Shown in pieces: positions 49,670-57,924 of a DNA stretch of 64,000 nt. Position 1 is the stretch's first letter. Every line of letters starts with the position of its first letter. The translations under genes were made by a program, and so were the position numbers. The DNA comes from Candidatus Omnitrophota bacterium (GTDB lineage: Bacteria; Omnitrophota; Gorgyraeia; Velamenicoccales; Velamenicoccaceae): contig DMEU01000002.1 in NCBI GenBank assembly GCA_003451585.1, forward strand, positions 1-64,000, given 5' to 3'. Under the pieces are notes generated by a model. That model was not told where the DNA came from. It worked only from the letters and a program-made list of their open reading frames with translations, and searched no databases.

Positions 49670-50726
49670 TCAATACCTCCACTCCATTGCTTGTGACTAG
49701 CACCATTTCTTCCCTTCGCACCCCGTATGAGCCGGCTATATAGATCCCAGGCTCAACGGTAAAGACCATGCCTTTTTTAAGCCTGAGTCCGTTTTTGCCG
49801 TTTATAGAAGGGGCCTCATGGACTTCCAGGCCTACGCCATGGCCTAAAGAATGGCCAAAATTCTTTCCAAATCCTTTATCCTTTATATAATTGCGCGCTA
49901 TGCCATCTATGTCTCTTATCAAGACGCCCGGCTTGATGGCCTTGATAGCCATTTGTTGCGCCTGCAGCACTATTGTATCTATCTTGCGCACAACGGGGTT
50001 AATTCTACCCAAAAAGAATGTGCGTGTCAAGTCGCTTTTGTAGCCATTGACCGTGACGCCCATATCTATGATAACAGGTTCTCCGTTTTTCATGGGGCGG
50101 CCGGTTATTTGGGCGTGTGGATAGGAAGAGTTCGGGCCTGAGGCCACAATTATGTCGAAAGAGGCGGATGTTGCCCCGGCTAACCTTATGAAGCGCTCCA
50201 GTTCAGCTGCCACCCGGAGTTCCCGCATACCGGCTTTCAGTTTTTTTTCTATAAAATCATAGGCCCGCAGTGTTATTTGTACGGCCTTCCTTATATTGAC
50301 TAGCTCCTCATCTTCTTTGATCTCCCTGAGAGGTTCTATAGTTTCTTTTAGAGGTATCCAAGTGATCTTGCCCTTTGAAAGCTCGTGTAAGGCCTGGCAC
50401 TCTGCGAAGGCAAGGTGACGGGATTCAAAACCCACTGTTTTTAAGGACTTTTTCTTAAGGATGCCGCGTATAGTCTTAAAGACGGTGCCGTTTATTTCAG
50501 CGACACTGACAGGCGGTTTTGCCATTTTTCTGAAGTCCGCGGCATACCTGAAATCGGTTATTATTGTAAGGCCTTTTTGCGAGGCTATCAGGTAGGAATC
50601 AGGCGCGTGAAAACCGCAGGCGTATGAGACGTTGGCGCCTGAGCTTAAAAGAAAACAATCGATCTTTTGAAGCAAAAGCGCCTGGCGTATCCTGCCGAAG
50701 CGGTTGCTTATGTTGTAGGCGTTCAT
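49650..50726 (-). CDS. pepP: Xaa-Pro aminopeptidase (M24)
   Basis: A 358-aa M24 metallopeptidase that removes N-terminal residues before proline. Metal ligands are visible: DMGVTVNGYKSDLTRTFF (two Asp), HSLGHGVGLEVHEAPS (His), VFTVEPGIYIAG (Glu) and REEMVLVT (Glu). It directly precedes efp, the usual pairing in many genomes. Confidence 0.92.
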   Translation of the reverse strand: MNAYNISNRFGRIRQALLLQKIDCFLLSSGANVSYACGFHAPDSYLIASQKGLTIITDFRYAADFRKMAKPPVSVAEINGTVFKTIRGILKKKSLKTVGFESRHLAFAECQALHELSKGKITWIPLKETIEPLREIKEDEELVNIRKAVQITLRAYDFIEKKLKAGMRELRVAAELERFIRLAGATSASFDIIVASGPNSSYPHAQITGRPMKNGEPVIIDMGVTVNGYKSDLTRTFFLGRINPVVRKIDTIVLQAQQMAIKAIKPGVLIRDIDGIARNYIKDKGFGKNFGHSLGHGVGLEVHEAPSINGKNGLRLKKGMVFTVEPGIYIAGSYGVRREEMVLVTSNGVEVLSGISRH

Positions 50727-51169
50727 TTCTTTTTAGGGCCAAGGAGAGATAGTGCCGCCAGAAGAGCCAGGGAATAGCTGTTATGGCTGAAACCGGAAAT
50801 AGACCCGCAGCATACAGGCGCTACGAGCGAAGTCTGCCTGAACTCCTCCCGGGCGTAGATATTTGAGAGGTGTACTTCTATGGTCTTTACGCCGCAGGCG
50901 GCTATGGCATCCCTTATTGCAACACTTGTATGCGTGTAAGCCGCGGGGTTGATTATTATGACGTCGTATTTTTTTCTCGCGTCGCCGATGATATCTACGA
51001 TCTCGCCTTCATGATTGGATTGCATAATGGTGAGGCCGATCTTTGCTTTTTTTGCCTGGCCTTTGAGGTTTTTGTTTATCGCGTTCAGTGTGGTGGTGCC
51101 GTATATGCCGGGCTCTCTTTTGCCTAAAAGGTCAAGGTTCGGGCCGTGTATGACTAAGATCTTATGCAT
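50723..51169 (-). CDS. aroQ: Type II 3-dehydroquinate dehydratase
   Basis: A 148-aa dodecameric-type dehydroquinase: ILVIHGPNLDLLGKREPGIYG, INPAAYTHTSVAIRDA and EVHLSNIYAREEFR. Third step of the shikimate pathway, after AroB (33274). ATGA overlap with the peptidase gene. Confidence 0.95.
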   Translation of the reverse strand: MHKILVIHGPNLDLLGKREPGIYGTTTLNAINKNLKGQAKKAKIGLTIMQSNHEGEIVDIIGDARKKYDVIIINPAAYTHTSVAIRDAIAACGVKTIEVHLSNIYAREEFRQTSLVAPVCCGSISGFSHNSYSLALLAALSLLGPKKK

Positions 51170-51329
51170 TCTTCACCTCTCTGGCTTCTTCTATCAGCAT
51201 GACAGGGATCCCATCGCGCACAGGATATGCTTTTTTGCAGTTATGGCAGATGAGCTCATCGCCTTTTTCCTCTATTGCTTGTTTGCATACCGGGCAGGCC
51301 AGGATCTCTAAAAGCTCTTTATTAAGCAT
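51162..51329 (-). CDS. Trm112-like small zinc protein
   Basis: A 55-aa open frame: LNKELLEILACPVCKQAI, then CHNCKKAYPVRDGIPVMLIE. The CPVC and CHNC pairs and the DGIPVML ending are typical of bacterial Trm112/YcaR-like proteins. They are often near LPS or methyltransferase genes. It overlaps aroQ by 8 bp and the DUF1844 gene by 8 bp. Confidence 0.85.
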   Translation of the reverse strand: MLNKELLEILACPVCKQAIEEKGDELICHNCKKAYPVRDGIPVMLIEEAREVKNA

Positions 51330-51681
51330 CTTTTTTCTGTTTCCCTGAAGTCTTTTCGACGTAATTCATGCGGAGCTCATAGAGCACGTGCTCCAGCAGC
51401 TCTGATTCTTCCTTGTCAAGGTTCCCTTTTGTCTTTTCTTTTAAGATATCCAGGATGTCTATTATGAACTTGGCCTGCCCGAAGTTCTCTTCCTGTTTTT
51501 GCGTGGCAGGATTCGCTATGATCCCCAGCCCTATCCACGCTTGCATTGCAAGGCTCGTTAAAAAGAATTTAAAATCGGGTTCAGGCATGCCTCCGGGGGC
51601 TTCCTGTTTTGCCTGTTCAGGCTCGGTTTTGGCCTTTTCCTTCCAGCTTTCGTCTACTTTTTTTTCTAAATTTTCTTCCAC
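51322..51681 (-). CDS. DUF1844 protein
   Basis: A 119-aa protein: PDFKFFLTSLAMQAWIGLGI, QAKFIIDILDILKEKTKGNL and the DKEESELLEHVLYELRMNYV tail fit DUF1844. Function unknown; usually encoded in core operons. It lies between the Memo-like gene and the Trm112-like gene. Confidence 0.85.
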   Translation of the reverse strand: MEENLEKKVDESWKEKAKTEPEQAKQEAPGGMPEPDFKFFLTSLAMQAWIGLGIIANPATQKQEENFGQAKFIIDILDILKEKTKGNLDKEESELLEHVLYELRMNYVEKTSGKQKKDA

Positions 51682-51693
51682 GCTTTTGCTCCT

Positions 51694-52518
51694 TTATTGT
51701 ATCGTTATTCCCGCATATCCTACGACCGATGAATAGTCGCCGGTGACGTCGCCGCTGGTCTGGTATGATATTAGCCTGGCATCTGTGGCGCCAAGCATTT
51801 TCGCGGCCATGATAGCTACTACGGCGGGCATGTAGCCGCACATCGAGATGCCCATATCCTCTATTTTTGCCAGCAGTTCATCGGTATCAAGCCTTAGGAT
51901 AGCCTCGATAGCCGCCTTGTCTTTTATATTGGCGCTCTTTTGTGACTCGTAGTGCGTCATATCAGAGCTTGCGATAATGGTTACATCTCTTTTCAATGTG
52001 CGGACAGCCAGCGCTATCGCGCTTGAAATATCTTTATACACCAAATTGTCGGCATGCGCAAGGACTATGGGCACAAAACTGAATTCGGGTCGCGCTATCG
52101 CCTGTATAAGCGGCAATTCTACTTCTATAGAGTGTTCGTAGGCGTGCGCCTTTTCGTCCTCTTCTAAGTATTTTGAGTTCTTTAATAACAGGCCGGCCAG
52201 TTCCGAATCTATATCAATGCTGGAAAATGGTGTAAGCCATGTCCCTTCCTTCATGATACTGGCTGGCACGCCGTAGCCTGTGTGGTTGGGCCCTAAGATT
52301 ATGCAGGTCGGGGCTACCTCTATTCTTGAAAGGACTTCAGCCGCAACTTTGCCTGAATAAATGTAGCCTGCATGGGGTAGTATGCAGGCAATGGCCTTTT
52401 CCCTTTCTATTTGTTTTTTTAAGCCGAAACCGGAGATAAGTTTTTTTATCTCTTCCGGCCGCGAAGGATAGAATTGCCCGGCAACAACAGGTTGTCTAAG
52501 CATGGAGTATCTCCTCAA
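51694..52518 (-). CDS. Memo-like protein (AmmeMemoRadiSam system protein B)
   Basis: A 274-aa Memo family protein: RQPVVAGQFYPSRPEEIKKL, ILPHAGYIYSGKVAAEVL, ILGPNHTGYGVPAS and ASSDMTHYE. It belongs to the conserved AmmeMemoRadiSam trio; the AMMECR1 part and the radical SAM partner are not adjacent. The start overlaps the TIM-barrel gene by 23 bp. Confidence 0.88.
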   Translation of the reverse strand: MRRYSMLRQPVVAGQFYPSRPEEIKKLISGFGLKKQIEREKAIACILPHAGYIYSGKVAAEVLSRIEVAPTCIILGPNHTGYGVPASIMKEGTWLTPFSSIDIDSELAGLLLKNSKYLEEDEKAHAYEHSIEVELPLIQAIARPEFSFVPIVLAHADNLVYKDISSAIALAVRTLKRDVTIIASSDMTHYESQKSANIKDKAAIEAILRLDTDELLAKIEDMGISMCGYMPAVVAIMAAKMLGATDARLISYQTSGDVTGDYSSVVGYAGITIQ

Positions 52519-53410
52519 GATATGCGACAGACTTTTTTATGTCTTCTGCCTGCGCCTGCTTGTGGATCTCAAGCACTATGATAGTATCGGGTTTGACATA
52601 AGGCTTAAGCTGTGCCAGGTCAAAATCGCCGAAAGTCAGCGCCTGGTGGTCTGCCAAGTCTTTGATATTATGGACGTGCATACCGCAAAGGTATTTGCCG
52701 TAATTTTCAAGCAGGGCGCAGGCCGGCATGAACCCTAATTTTTCATGGATGAACGCGTGCCCGACATCGTGCCAATAAGCCAGGTTCTTATTTTTAAAGC
52801 GTTCGAAGATAACGCCAAACTCTTCAAAAGACGGGATCTCCCTGTAGTAAAACCTGTTCTCTATACCTAAGATAATGCCGTGCTCAATGGCATAAGATGA
52901 GAGTTCTTCGAAACTTTTAAGGATCTGTGAAAAATAGGCCGGGCTTTTGAGCTTGCGCTCGCGCATGAAGCCTTCCAGCATGTCTATATACAGGGAGTTT
53001 TTGCCAAGGCCTTTATTGTAAAGGGCTATTAACTGCCGCGTCTTGTCCTCTATTTCAACGCGCCCGCTATGAAGTACCACTGCGCGGCTTTTAAGCATTT
53101 TGGCCGTGCTTATGGTTCTTTTGGTGTAATCCACGGCCTTGCGCCGCTCGTCATCATCTATGGATGACAATGAGAAGCAGTCTGGCATGGCGTCATTGCG
53201 GCTGAATTCTTCCGGTGTAGGGCAGTAGTTGTGCAGGCTGGTAATGGCCATGCCGCAGGATAAGGCGTAGCGCTCTATATCTTTAACCATCCCTGCGCTT
53301 AAAGAAAAATTGAGCTCCAAGTTTCTGAAGCCCAATTTTTGTATTTCTTCTGCGATCTTTGCGCCGTCCTCAAATCTTGCGGCGTTCCACGCTGTGGAGA
53401 GGGCGAACAT
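52496..53410 (-). CDS. Sugar-phosphate isomerase/epimerase-like TIM-barrel protein
   Basis: A 304-aa AP-endonuclease-2-type TIM barrel: LGFRNLELNFSLSAGMVKDI, AVVLHSGRVEIEDKTRQL, HGIILGIENRFYYREIPSFE and YWHDVGHAFIHEKLG. Metal-binding Glu and His residues are in place. Substrate cannot be named. The start codon overlaps the stop of rpsU by one base. Confidence 0.82.
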   Translation of the reverse strand: MFALSTAWNAARFEDGAKIAEEIQKLGFRNLELNFSLSAGMVKDIERYALSCGMAITSLHNYCPTPEEFSRNDAMPDCFSLSSIDDDERRKAVDYTKRTISTAKMLKSRAVVLHSGRVEIEDKTRQLIALYNKGLGKNSLYIDMLEGFMRERKLKSPAYFSQILKSFEELSSYAIEHGIILGIENRFYYREIPSFEEFGVIFERFKNKNLAYWHDVGHAFIHEKLGFMPACALLENYGKYLCGMHVHNIKDLADHQALTFGDFDLAQLKPYVKPDTIIVLEIHKQAQAEDIKKSVAYLEEILHA

Positions 53411-53574
53411 TATTTAAAAGTTCTGCGAGCTTTTTTCCTCTTTTTTTCGCTCGGTTTTTCGTAATGCTTGCGCTCTTTTACTTCTTTTAAGATGCCTTCG
53501 CGCTCTATCTTCCTCTTGAAACGGCGCAGCGCGGATTCGAAAGACTCGTCCTTCCTTACTTCAACTTCTGACAT
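53410..53574 (-). CDS. rpsU: Ribosomal protein bS21
   Basis: A 54-aa protein: SEVEVRKDESFESALRRFKR, then IEREGILKEVKERKHYEKPS and a basic tail. This is the standard bS21 pattern, slightly short. The stop TAA overlaps the next start (TAATG). A strong promoter lies at 53627-53655, so rpsU probably heads the long leftward operon. Confidence 0.95.
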   Translation of the reverse strand: MSEVEVRKDESFESALRRFKRKIEREGILKEVKERKHYEKPSEKKRKKARRTFK

Positions 53575-53626
53575 TATTTTTCACCCCTTTACAGAATTTG
53601 ATGGTTATATGACCGTAAATGTAAAT

Positions 53627-53655
53627 AATATATCATGTTAAGACAGGCGTGTCAA
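53627..53655 (-). promoter_or_regulatory. rpsU operon promoter
   Basis: Minus-strand -35 TTGACA (53650-53655), 17-bp spacer, -10 TATATT (53627-53632). About 45 bases of leader with AAGGGGTG before the rpsU ATG. Confidence 0.8.
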
Positions 53656-53668
53656 TCACTACCCTTGG

Positions 53669-54253
53669 TCAGTCGCCCATACCTCTCATCATATCTTCCA
53701 TATTGGGCATGTTAAACGACATCTTTTGATAACCGGCAGGGATCTCAAAAAGCGCCTGATCCTGCGGCCCGGTTTGTATATTCTTGAACTCCATCGACCA
53801 GCTGCCGTCTACAGCGGCGGTCTTGACCGCGATATGCGCCGCCTCATCGAGCCACTGGAACACCGTCTCGCGCCTGCCCTGCGCCTCATACGTCACTCGG
53901 TACTTTGTCGTGGCGCGTCCGTTGACCGTTTCTTTGCCTTCTGCAACGCGTGAGATCTCGCCTTCCATCTTCTCTTGCGCCCCGGCAGCCGAACGCATAT
54001 CAAGCGGCTGTTCCATATACATCTTCTCAGACGGCATAAGCATCCAGGCGACCTTCTTATCCAGGCGGCTTATGGTGATAGCCTCAGCCATCTCCATACG
54101 CGACTTCTCGCCTGAAACATATATCTTGCCGCTAAAACTGCCTTCGGGCGATGCGCTTACCATATCAGCGCTGAAATCCCCCGCGTAACACGCGCCTGCA
54201 AACACCATCATCCCCAAACCCAAAACGATAGCGCAGAACAGTTTAAACTTCAT
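53669..54253 (-). CDS. Secreted DUF4412-like protein
   Basis: About 194 aa. Signal peptide (KFKLFCAIVLGLGMMVFAGA), then DFSADMVSASPEGSFSGKIY, EAITISRLDKKVAWMLMPSE and the FEIPAGYQKMSF end. This is the LolA/LolB-like fold of DUF4412 lipid-associated periplasmic proteins. Lipid or lipoprotein handling is suggested by fold only. The ATG at 54253 is used rather than 54265. Confidence 0.65.
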   Translation of the reverse strand: MKFKLFCAIVLGLGMMVFAGACYAGDFSADMVSASPEGSFSGKIYVSGEKSRMEMAEAITISRLDKKVAWMLMPSEKMYMEQPLDMRSAAGAQEKMEGEISRVAEGKETVNGRATTKYRVTYEAQGRRETVFQWLDEAAHIAVKTAAVDGSWSMEFKNIQTGPQDQALFEIPAGYQKMSFNMPNMEDMMRGMGD

Positions 54254-54268
54254 AGCCACCCCCATTTG

Positions 54269-54505
54269 TTAATAATTAAAAAGATCACTTGATCTATACT
54301 GTCTTCCCGCGGCCTTATTTAGAGCGCTTAGGATTTTTTGTTGCATATGCGGCGTCAGCCGCCTGCCTTTAACAGCCCTGCTGACCATCTTATACGTCAT
54401 CTGTCCGGTTGAATTGCTTATCAGATCGCCGGCCTTGAGCCCAAGATCAACCATAAGCTTTGCGATCGGCTGCTCCCCCAAATCCCTCTCAGTTTCGTTG
54501 CCCAT
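54269..54505 (-). CDS. Small conserved protein, possible DNA-binding
   Basis: A 78-aa protein: KLMVDLGLKAGDLISNST then GQMTYKMVSRAVKGRRLTPH and MQQKILSALNKAAG. The middle resembles a helix-turn-helix as in small Cro-like proteins, with TYKMVSRAVKGR as recognition helix. It is encoded downstream of the tiny basic gene and the deaminase fragment. Confidence 0.55.
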   Translation of the reverse strand: MGNETERDLGEQPIAKLMVDLGLKAGDLISNSTGQMTYKMVSRAVKGRRLTPHMQQKILSALNKAAGRQYRSSDLFNY

Positions 54506-54524
54506 TATTTATCTTCCAATACTC

Positions 54525-54704
54525 TTACTTGCCTATATCCTCATTCTCGCCGTGCAAGATCGCGCTTCCCTTTTGCACCCTGCGGTTATGCCCGCGGCCG
54601 ATGATCTTGCCCTGATGGACGATCACCGCGCCGATCGGAATGCCGCCCTCAGCCAATCCCGTCTTCGCCGCCTCCACCGCCGCCTGCATAAAAATATCCA
54701 TCAT
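54525..54704 (-). pseudogene. Truncated nucleoside (cytidine/adenosine) deaminase
   Basis: A 59-codon open frame: AAVEAAKTGLAEGGIPIGAV, IVHQGKIIGRGHNRRVQ and then AILHGEN. That is the start of a CMP/dCMP deaminase domain up to the catalytic HxE, but the PCxxC zinc motif and the remaining 90-100 residues are missing after a stop codon. The rest is not found in other frames. Truncation seems recent because the retained part is well conserved. Confidence 0.7.
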
Positions 54705-54706
54705 CT

Positions 54707-54826
54707 TTAATCCCCGACTGCCTTAGAGGTCTTTTTATCCAATTTTCTTTGTTTCTTTTCTTCCTGCTTCTTTTTCTTTGCCAGTTCTTTCTGATGCCTG
54801 CTATAAGAATAAGTATCTCTTGCCAA
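54707..54826 (-). CDS. Tiny lysine-rich protein, TTG start
   Basis: A 39-aa open frame: ARDTYSYSRHQKELAKKKKQ then EEKKQRKLDKKTSK. A textbook Shine-Dalgarno (AAGGAGG) lies five bases before a TTG start, which supports translation. Such short KKKKQEEK proteins are conserved in some Gram-negative groups. Function unknown. The deaminase fragment begins two bases after its stop. Confidence 0.6.
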   Translation of the reverse strand: MARDTYSYSRHQKELAKKKKQEEKKQRKLDKKTSKAVGD

Positions 54827-54847
54827 CTTAGCCTCCTTTATTTTCTG

Positions 54848-55015
54848 CTACCACCATATCCAGCCGAACAGGCGCACAAAAAAATAATAAAACCGGGCGA
54901 ACCTGAACCGATAGAACACATCATGGACCAAAAAAGCGTAAAAAACCTTATTCACACCCGTGTCCCAATTCAAGACCGCCTCTCCCGTCCCGAAATAAAT
55001 ATCTAACCACCTATA
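54848..55015 (-). pseudogene. Possible membrane-protein remnant without start codon
   Basis: An open frame of 55 sense codons with no ATG; it runs YFGTGEAVLNWDTGVNKVFY, AFLVHDVFYRFRFARFYYFF, then VRLFGWIWW before the stop. The aromatic-rich run looks like the end of a membrane protein. TTG or GTG starts inside would give under 45 residues. Positions 55016-55175 show nothing further. This region may be decayed. Confidence 0.35.
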
Positions 55016-55175
55016 TCAAAACTGCTTATGTATCAATGTGTTATTTAGAAACGGTCTAAAAAAACTTTTAATGATTTTACTGAAACTTGTCCTATTATAC
55101 CCCTCCCCAATAGAAACGCCAAGGCAAAATGCCTGGCTTGGCTTTATCATTATATTATATGTGATATTTGTGTAT

Positions 55176-55823
55176 CTACTTGAGCTCGAAGGATATGATG
55201 ACGTTGAAGGAGAGTCTTTTGTTGTCTTTTAGCTTCTCTGGGAATGACGGGTAGGGGGCAGCTTCTTTTACGCTCCTCTCGGCTATGGAGAGCAGGTATT
55301 CATTGGCCGTAGATTTTCCGCTATTGATAGATAGGTCGATGAGCTCTCCATCGTGCGTCAGAGAAAAGGTTATGAAGACCTCCCCTTCATCAAGCTTCTT
55401 ATAATTTGAATAAGCCAGTTTCCTGATCTTTTCGCGGATGAGCTGATAGTAGCTCTTGTATTCAGGCGTTTTGAATACCTCCCCGGGTATGTTGGGCAGG
55501 TTTACGGTTTTTTTGAAAAACGCGTCTTCGCTCTTTTCCTTTTTAAATATATCTTTGCGCACCAGCTCGCGCTCTTGCTTGAACAGAGCATCTTCCTGCT
55601 CTGTCTTGCCGAGTTTTGGGAGCTCCGGCTTTTGCTTCTCGAAACGTGTGTAATCCTGCGCGGGCGCAGGAGGCGCGCTTATGTCCCCCTGGTAGGCTAC
55701 TTCGATAGGCCTTTTAAAAGGCGGCGGTTTCAAAGGGGACTGGGGCAGAGAAATAAGCAAGAATACTGCAGAGTGTATCGCGATCGAAAGCCCCAGCGCC
55801 CCCAGGAACATCTTCTTTTTCAT
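55176..55823 (-). CDS. TonB family protein
   Basis: A 215-aa TonB: N-terminal membrane anchor (FLGALGLSIAIHSAVFLLI), a Pro-rich stretch, a charged linker and a C-terminal TonB domain (KLDEGEVFITFSLTHDGELI, SVKEAAPYPSFP). It energises outer-membrane receptors using ExbBD. Encoded downstream of the BtuB-like receptor, with which it most likely works. Confidence 0.85.
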   Translation of the reverse strand: MKKKMFLGALGLSIAIHSAVFLLISLPQSPLKPPPFKRPIEVAYQGDISAPPAPAQDYTRFEKQKPELPKLGKTEQEDALFKQERELVRKDIFKKEKSEDAFFKKTVNLPNIPGEVFKTPEYKSYYQLIREKIRKLAYSNYKKLDEGEVFITFSLTHDGELIDLSINSGKSTANEYLLSIAERSVKEAAPYPSFPEKLKDNKRLSFNVIISFELK

Positions 55824-55879
55824 CCCCCTATACTAACAAAATCTGCCCGTTTTAGCCACAAAACTATTATTTTTTAACC

Positions 55880-55910
55880 CAAATATTGCACCTCGTAGGT
55901 GCAATATTTG
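55880..55910. terminator. Perfect 13-bp hairpin after receptor gene
   Basis: CAAATATTGCACC (55880-55892) and GGTGCAATATTTG (55898-55910) are exact complements with a 5-base loop. It lies between tonB and the receptor gene stop at 55914. No U tract follows on the minus strand. Terminator or transcript-stabilising role. Confidence 0.5.
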
Positions 55911-55913
55911 GTA

Positions 55914-57770
55914 TTAAAATTCATATTTGATGCTGTTCGTGAATTCAAATCCGGCTGCTGGATAGTCACGCACGTATGCATATTGTTTATTAAGCATATT
56001 GTTGATGGCTACCGAATATGTGAGGCTGTTATTCCATTTTTTCGAAGCGTAAAGCCCTAGGATGAAAAATCCGTCTACCTTGGCCGTATTTGCCGCGTCA
56101 TGAAACCTTAAGCCCGTCCATTGCCCTTTTATGCCGGCGATCCATCCAAAGAGGTCTTTATGATTTATTGATATATCAATTTTGTGCTTAGGCTGATAGA
56201 CCAAAAATTTACCGGTCTTATCGTCCTTGGCTCTCTGGAACGTATAGCCCAGGTCTATTTCGATACTATCCGTAGCATAGAATTTGTTTTCAAGTTCTAT
56301 GCCTTCAATCGCGGCAGAGCCGATATTTGTTGGGGTCCATGCTGCGAATGGATCGGCTGATTCCGGGGCCCACTGTATAAGTTGATCGTAGAAACTTCTG
56401 AAATAAGTCAGGTTTGTCACCAGCATGGAACCTACATGGGCTTCCCATCCCAGTTCACCGCTTATGCCTTTTTCAGGCGTGAGATCCGGGTTGCCTCTTA
56501 CCCATCCTTCATCCGGCCAGTAAAGGTCGTTAAAGGTAGGGGCGCGGAATGAACGGCTTATAAGGCCGTGAAGTTTATTTTTTTCATTGATATTGTAAAG
56601 TGCGCTTGCGCTTGGAGATGTCTGATAGCCAAAATTTGAATAGTGATCAAGCCGTATACCTAGGCTGGTCTTCAGATCTTCTCTGATCGTGATATCGTTA
56701 TTTATATATCCGGCTTTTACCGTGTAACTGTGTTTGGAGGCATTAGTACTGTTATTGAGGTTCAGCACGTAATTAAAACCTCCTATGACGCGGTAGCGTT
56801 CATGTAGACGCTTGTCTACCTGGATGTCCATGCCTCTTGCTTGTGTGGTGTGAATATCCTTTTTGAAGGCGGTATCAAAAAAAGACCCGGCGCTGTTCTC
56901 TGAAAATTCAAGCCTATCATAGTTATTGTAAACTTTTGCAGATATGCTTGTATCAGGGTCCGGCGTCCAGCCCCAGTCGGCATTTATGAAGTTCTTGCGC
57001 GCGCGTTGCTTATCATCTATGTCAAAGGACGTGGTCTGCCCGGGCGAGCCCACAAGGCTTGTATAAAAACCGGCATTAACGTTTATGCGCTGATCGTCTG
57101 TAATGTCCTGTTTGGCCTTTATCGAAAAGTCTTTTGCGTTTAAGGAGCTGTTATCCCGTATCCCTTCTGAACTTAACAGGCTGCCCGTGAAGAGGTATCC
57201 GAAATTGCCTATACGTTGCCCATGAGAGAGCCGTTCCTGGTATGTCCTGAAGGTGCCGAAACCGCTTGAGACTTCGGTCTTACGGCCTTCCCTCGGAGGT
57301 TCTTTTGTGATGATATGCACGGTTCCGCCCATGGCAGATGACCCATAAAGGCTGGATGCTGGTCCGCGCATCACCTCGATCCTTTCTATGTTCTCTAATG
57401 GTATTGTGCTCAAGTCCACTTCTCCGTCACGGGGGTTGTTGATCGGGCGGCCATCGACCATGACGAGGACCTGGGATGGGTTTGCGCCCCGCATTTTAAC
57501 GGTTTTTACGGCGCCTGGCCCTCCGTAGTTGGTCACATAAATAGAACTGTAATTCGATAGAACATAGGAAAGGTCTTTGGCTTGCAGCGCTTCAATATCT
57601 GCGGATGTTATGATATCGATCTGGCGGCTTATATTTTTTGGGTCTTCTTGTGCGCGTGAAGCGGTCACCACTATTTTTTCTATTTCATATTCCTCAGCTC
57701 GGCATGGAGCGGTAAATAAGGCCATAGCCGCAAACAACAGGCCGCAGTATTTGAACTTTGCTTCTTTCAT
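55914..57770 (-). CDS. btuB: BtuB-like TonB-dependent outer-membrane receptor
   Basis: A 618-aa receptor: signal peptide, TonB box-like EKIVVTASRAQEDP, plug domain (LSYVLSNYSSIYVTNYGGPG, VLVMVDGRPINNPRDGEVDL, then IERIEVMRGPASSLYGS) and a beta-barrel ending in SIKYEF. Length and plug match BtuB. The cobalamin genes on its right and a cobalamin-riboswitch-like leader directly upstream support vitamin B12 as substrate. Confidence 0.9.
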   Translation of the reverse strand: MKEAKFKYCGLLFAAMALFTAPCRAEEYEIEKIVVTASRAQEDPKNISRQIDIITSADIEALQAKDLSYVLSNYSSIYVTNYGGPGAVKTVKMRGANPSQVLVMVDGRPINNPRDGEVDLSTIPLENIERIEVMRGPASSLYGSSAMGGTVHIITKEPPREGRKTEVSSGFGTFRTYQERLSHGQRIGNFGYLFTGSLLSSEGIRDNSSLNAKDFSIKAKQDITDDQRINVNAGFYTSLVGSPGQTTSFDIDDKQRARKNFINADWGWTPDPDTSISAKVYNNYDRLEFSENSAGSFFDTAFKKDIHTTQARGMDIQVDKRLHERYRVIGGFNYVLNLNNSTNASKHSYTVKAGYINNDITIREDLKTSLGIRLDHYSNFGYQTSPSASALYNINEKNKLHGLISRSFRAPTFNDLYWPDEGWVRGNPDLTPEKGISGELGWEAHVGSMLVTNLTYFRSFYDQLIQWAPESADPFAAWTPTNIGSAAIEGIELENKFYATDSIEIDLGYTFQRAKDDKTGKFLVYQPKHKIDISINHKDLFGWIAGIKGQWTGLRFHDAANTAKVDGFFILGLYASKKWNNSLTYSVAINNMLNKQYAYVRDYPAAGFEFTNSIKYEF

Positions 57771-57775
57771 TTGTT

Positions 57776-57904
57776 TCCTTTCCCCTTCAGCGAAGGTACT
57801 GTTCCGTTATGCGCAATCGACCGGGCTCCTCTATCCTCAAGAGATTACCGTTGCGCGACAGCACCTGGGATCCCTGCCTGCGGCAGGTCACCAGGATTTC
57901 CTTT
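57776..57904 (-). promoter_or_regulatory. Cobalamin-riboswitch-like leader, apparently incomplete
   Basis: The minus strand shows several conserved cobalamin riboswitch parts: GGAAATCC..GGTGA (57890s), GGATCCCAGGTGCTGTCGCG then CAACGGTAA (57845-57874) and GATTGCGCATAACGGAACAG (57799-57818) with GAAGGGGAAAGG. Against E. coli btuB this matches up to the GGTGGGAAG block. The terminal B12 box (GACCTGCC) is not found before the ATG; instead GACCTGCC occurs within an extra hairpin (57872-57888) near the start. Still judged a cobalamin element, perhaps altered. Confidence 0.55.
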
Positions 57905-57924
57905 ACACATACGGATGTTGGTTG

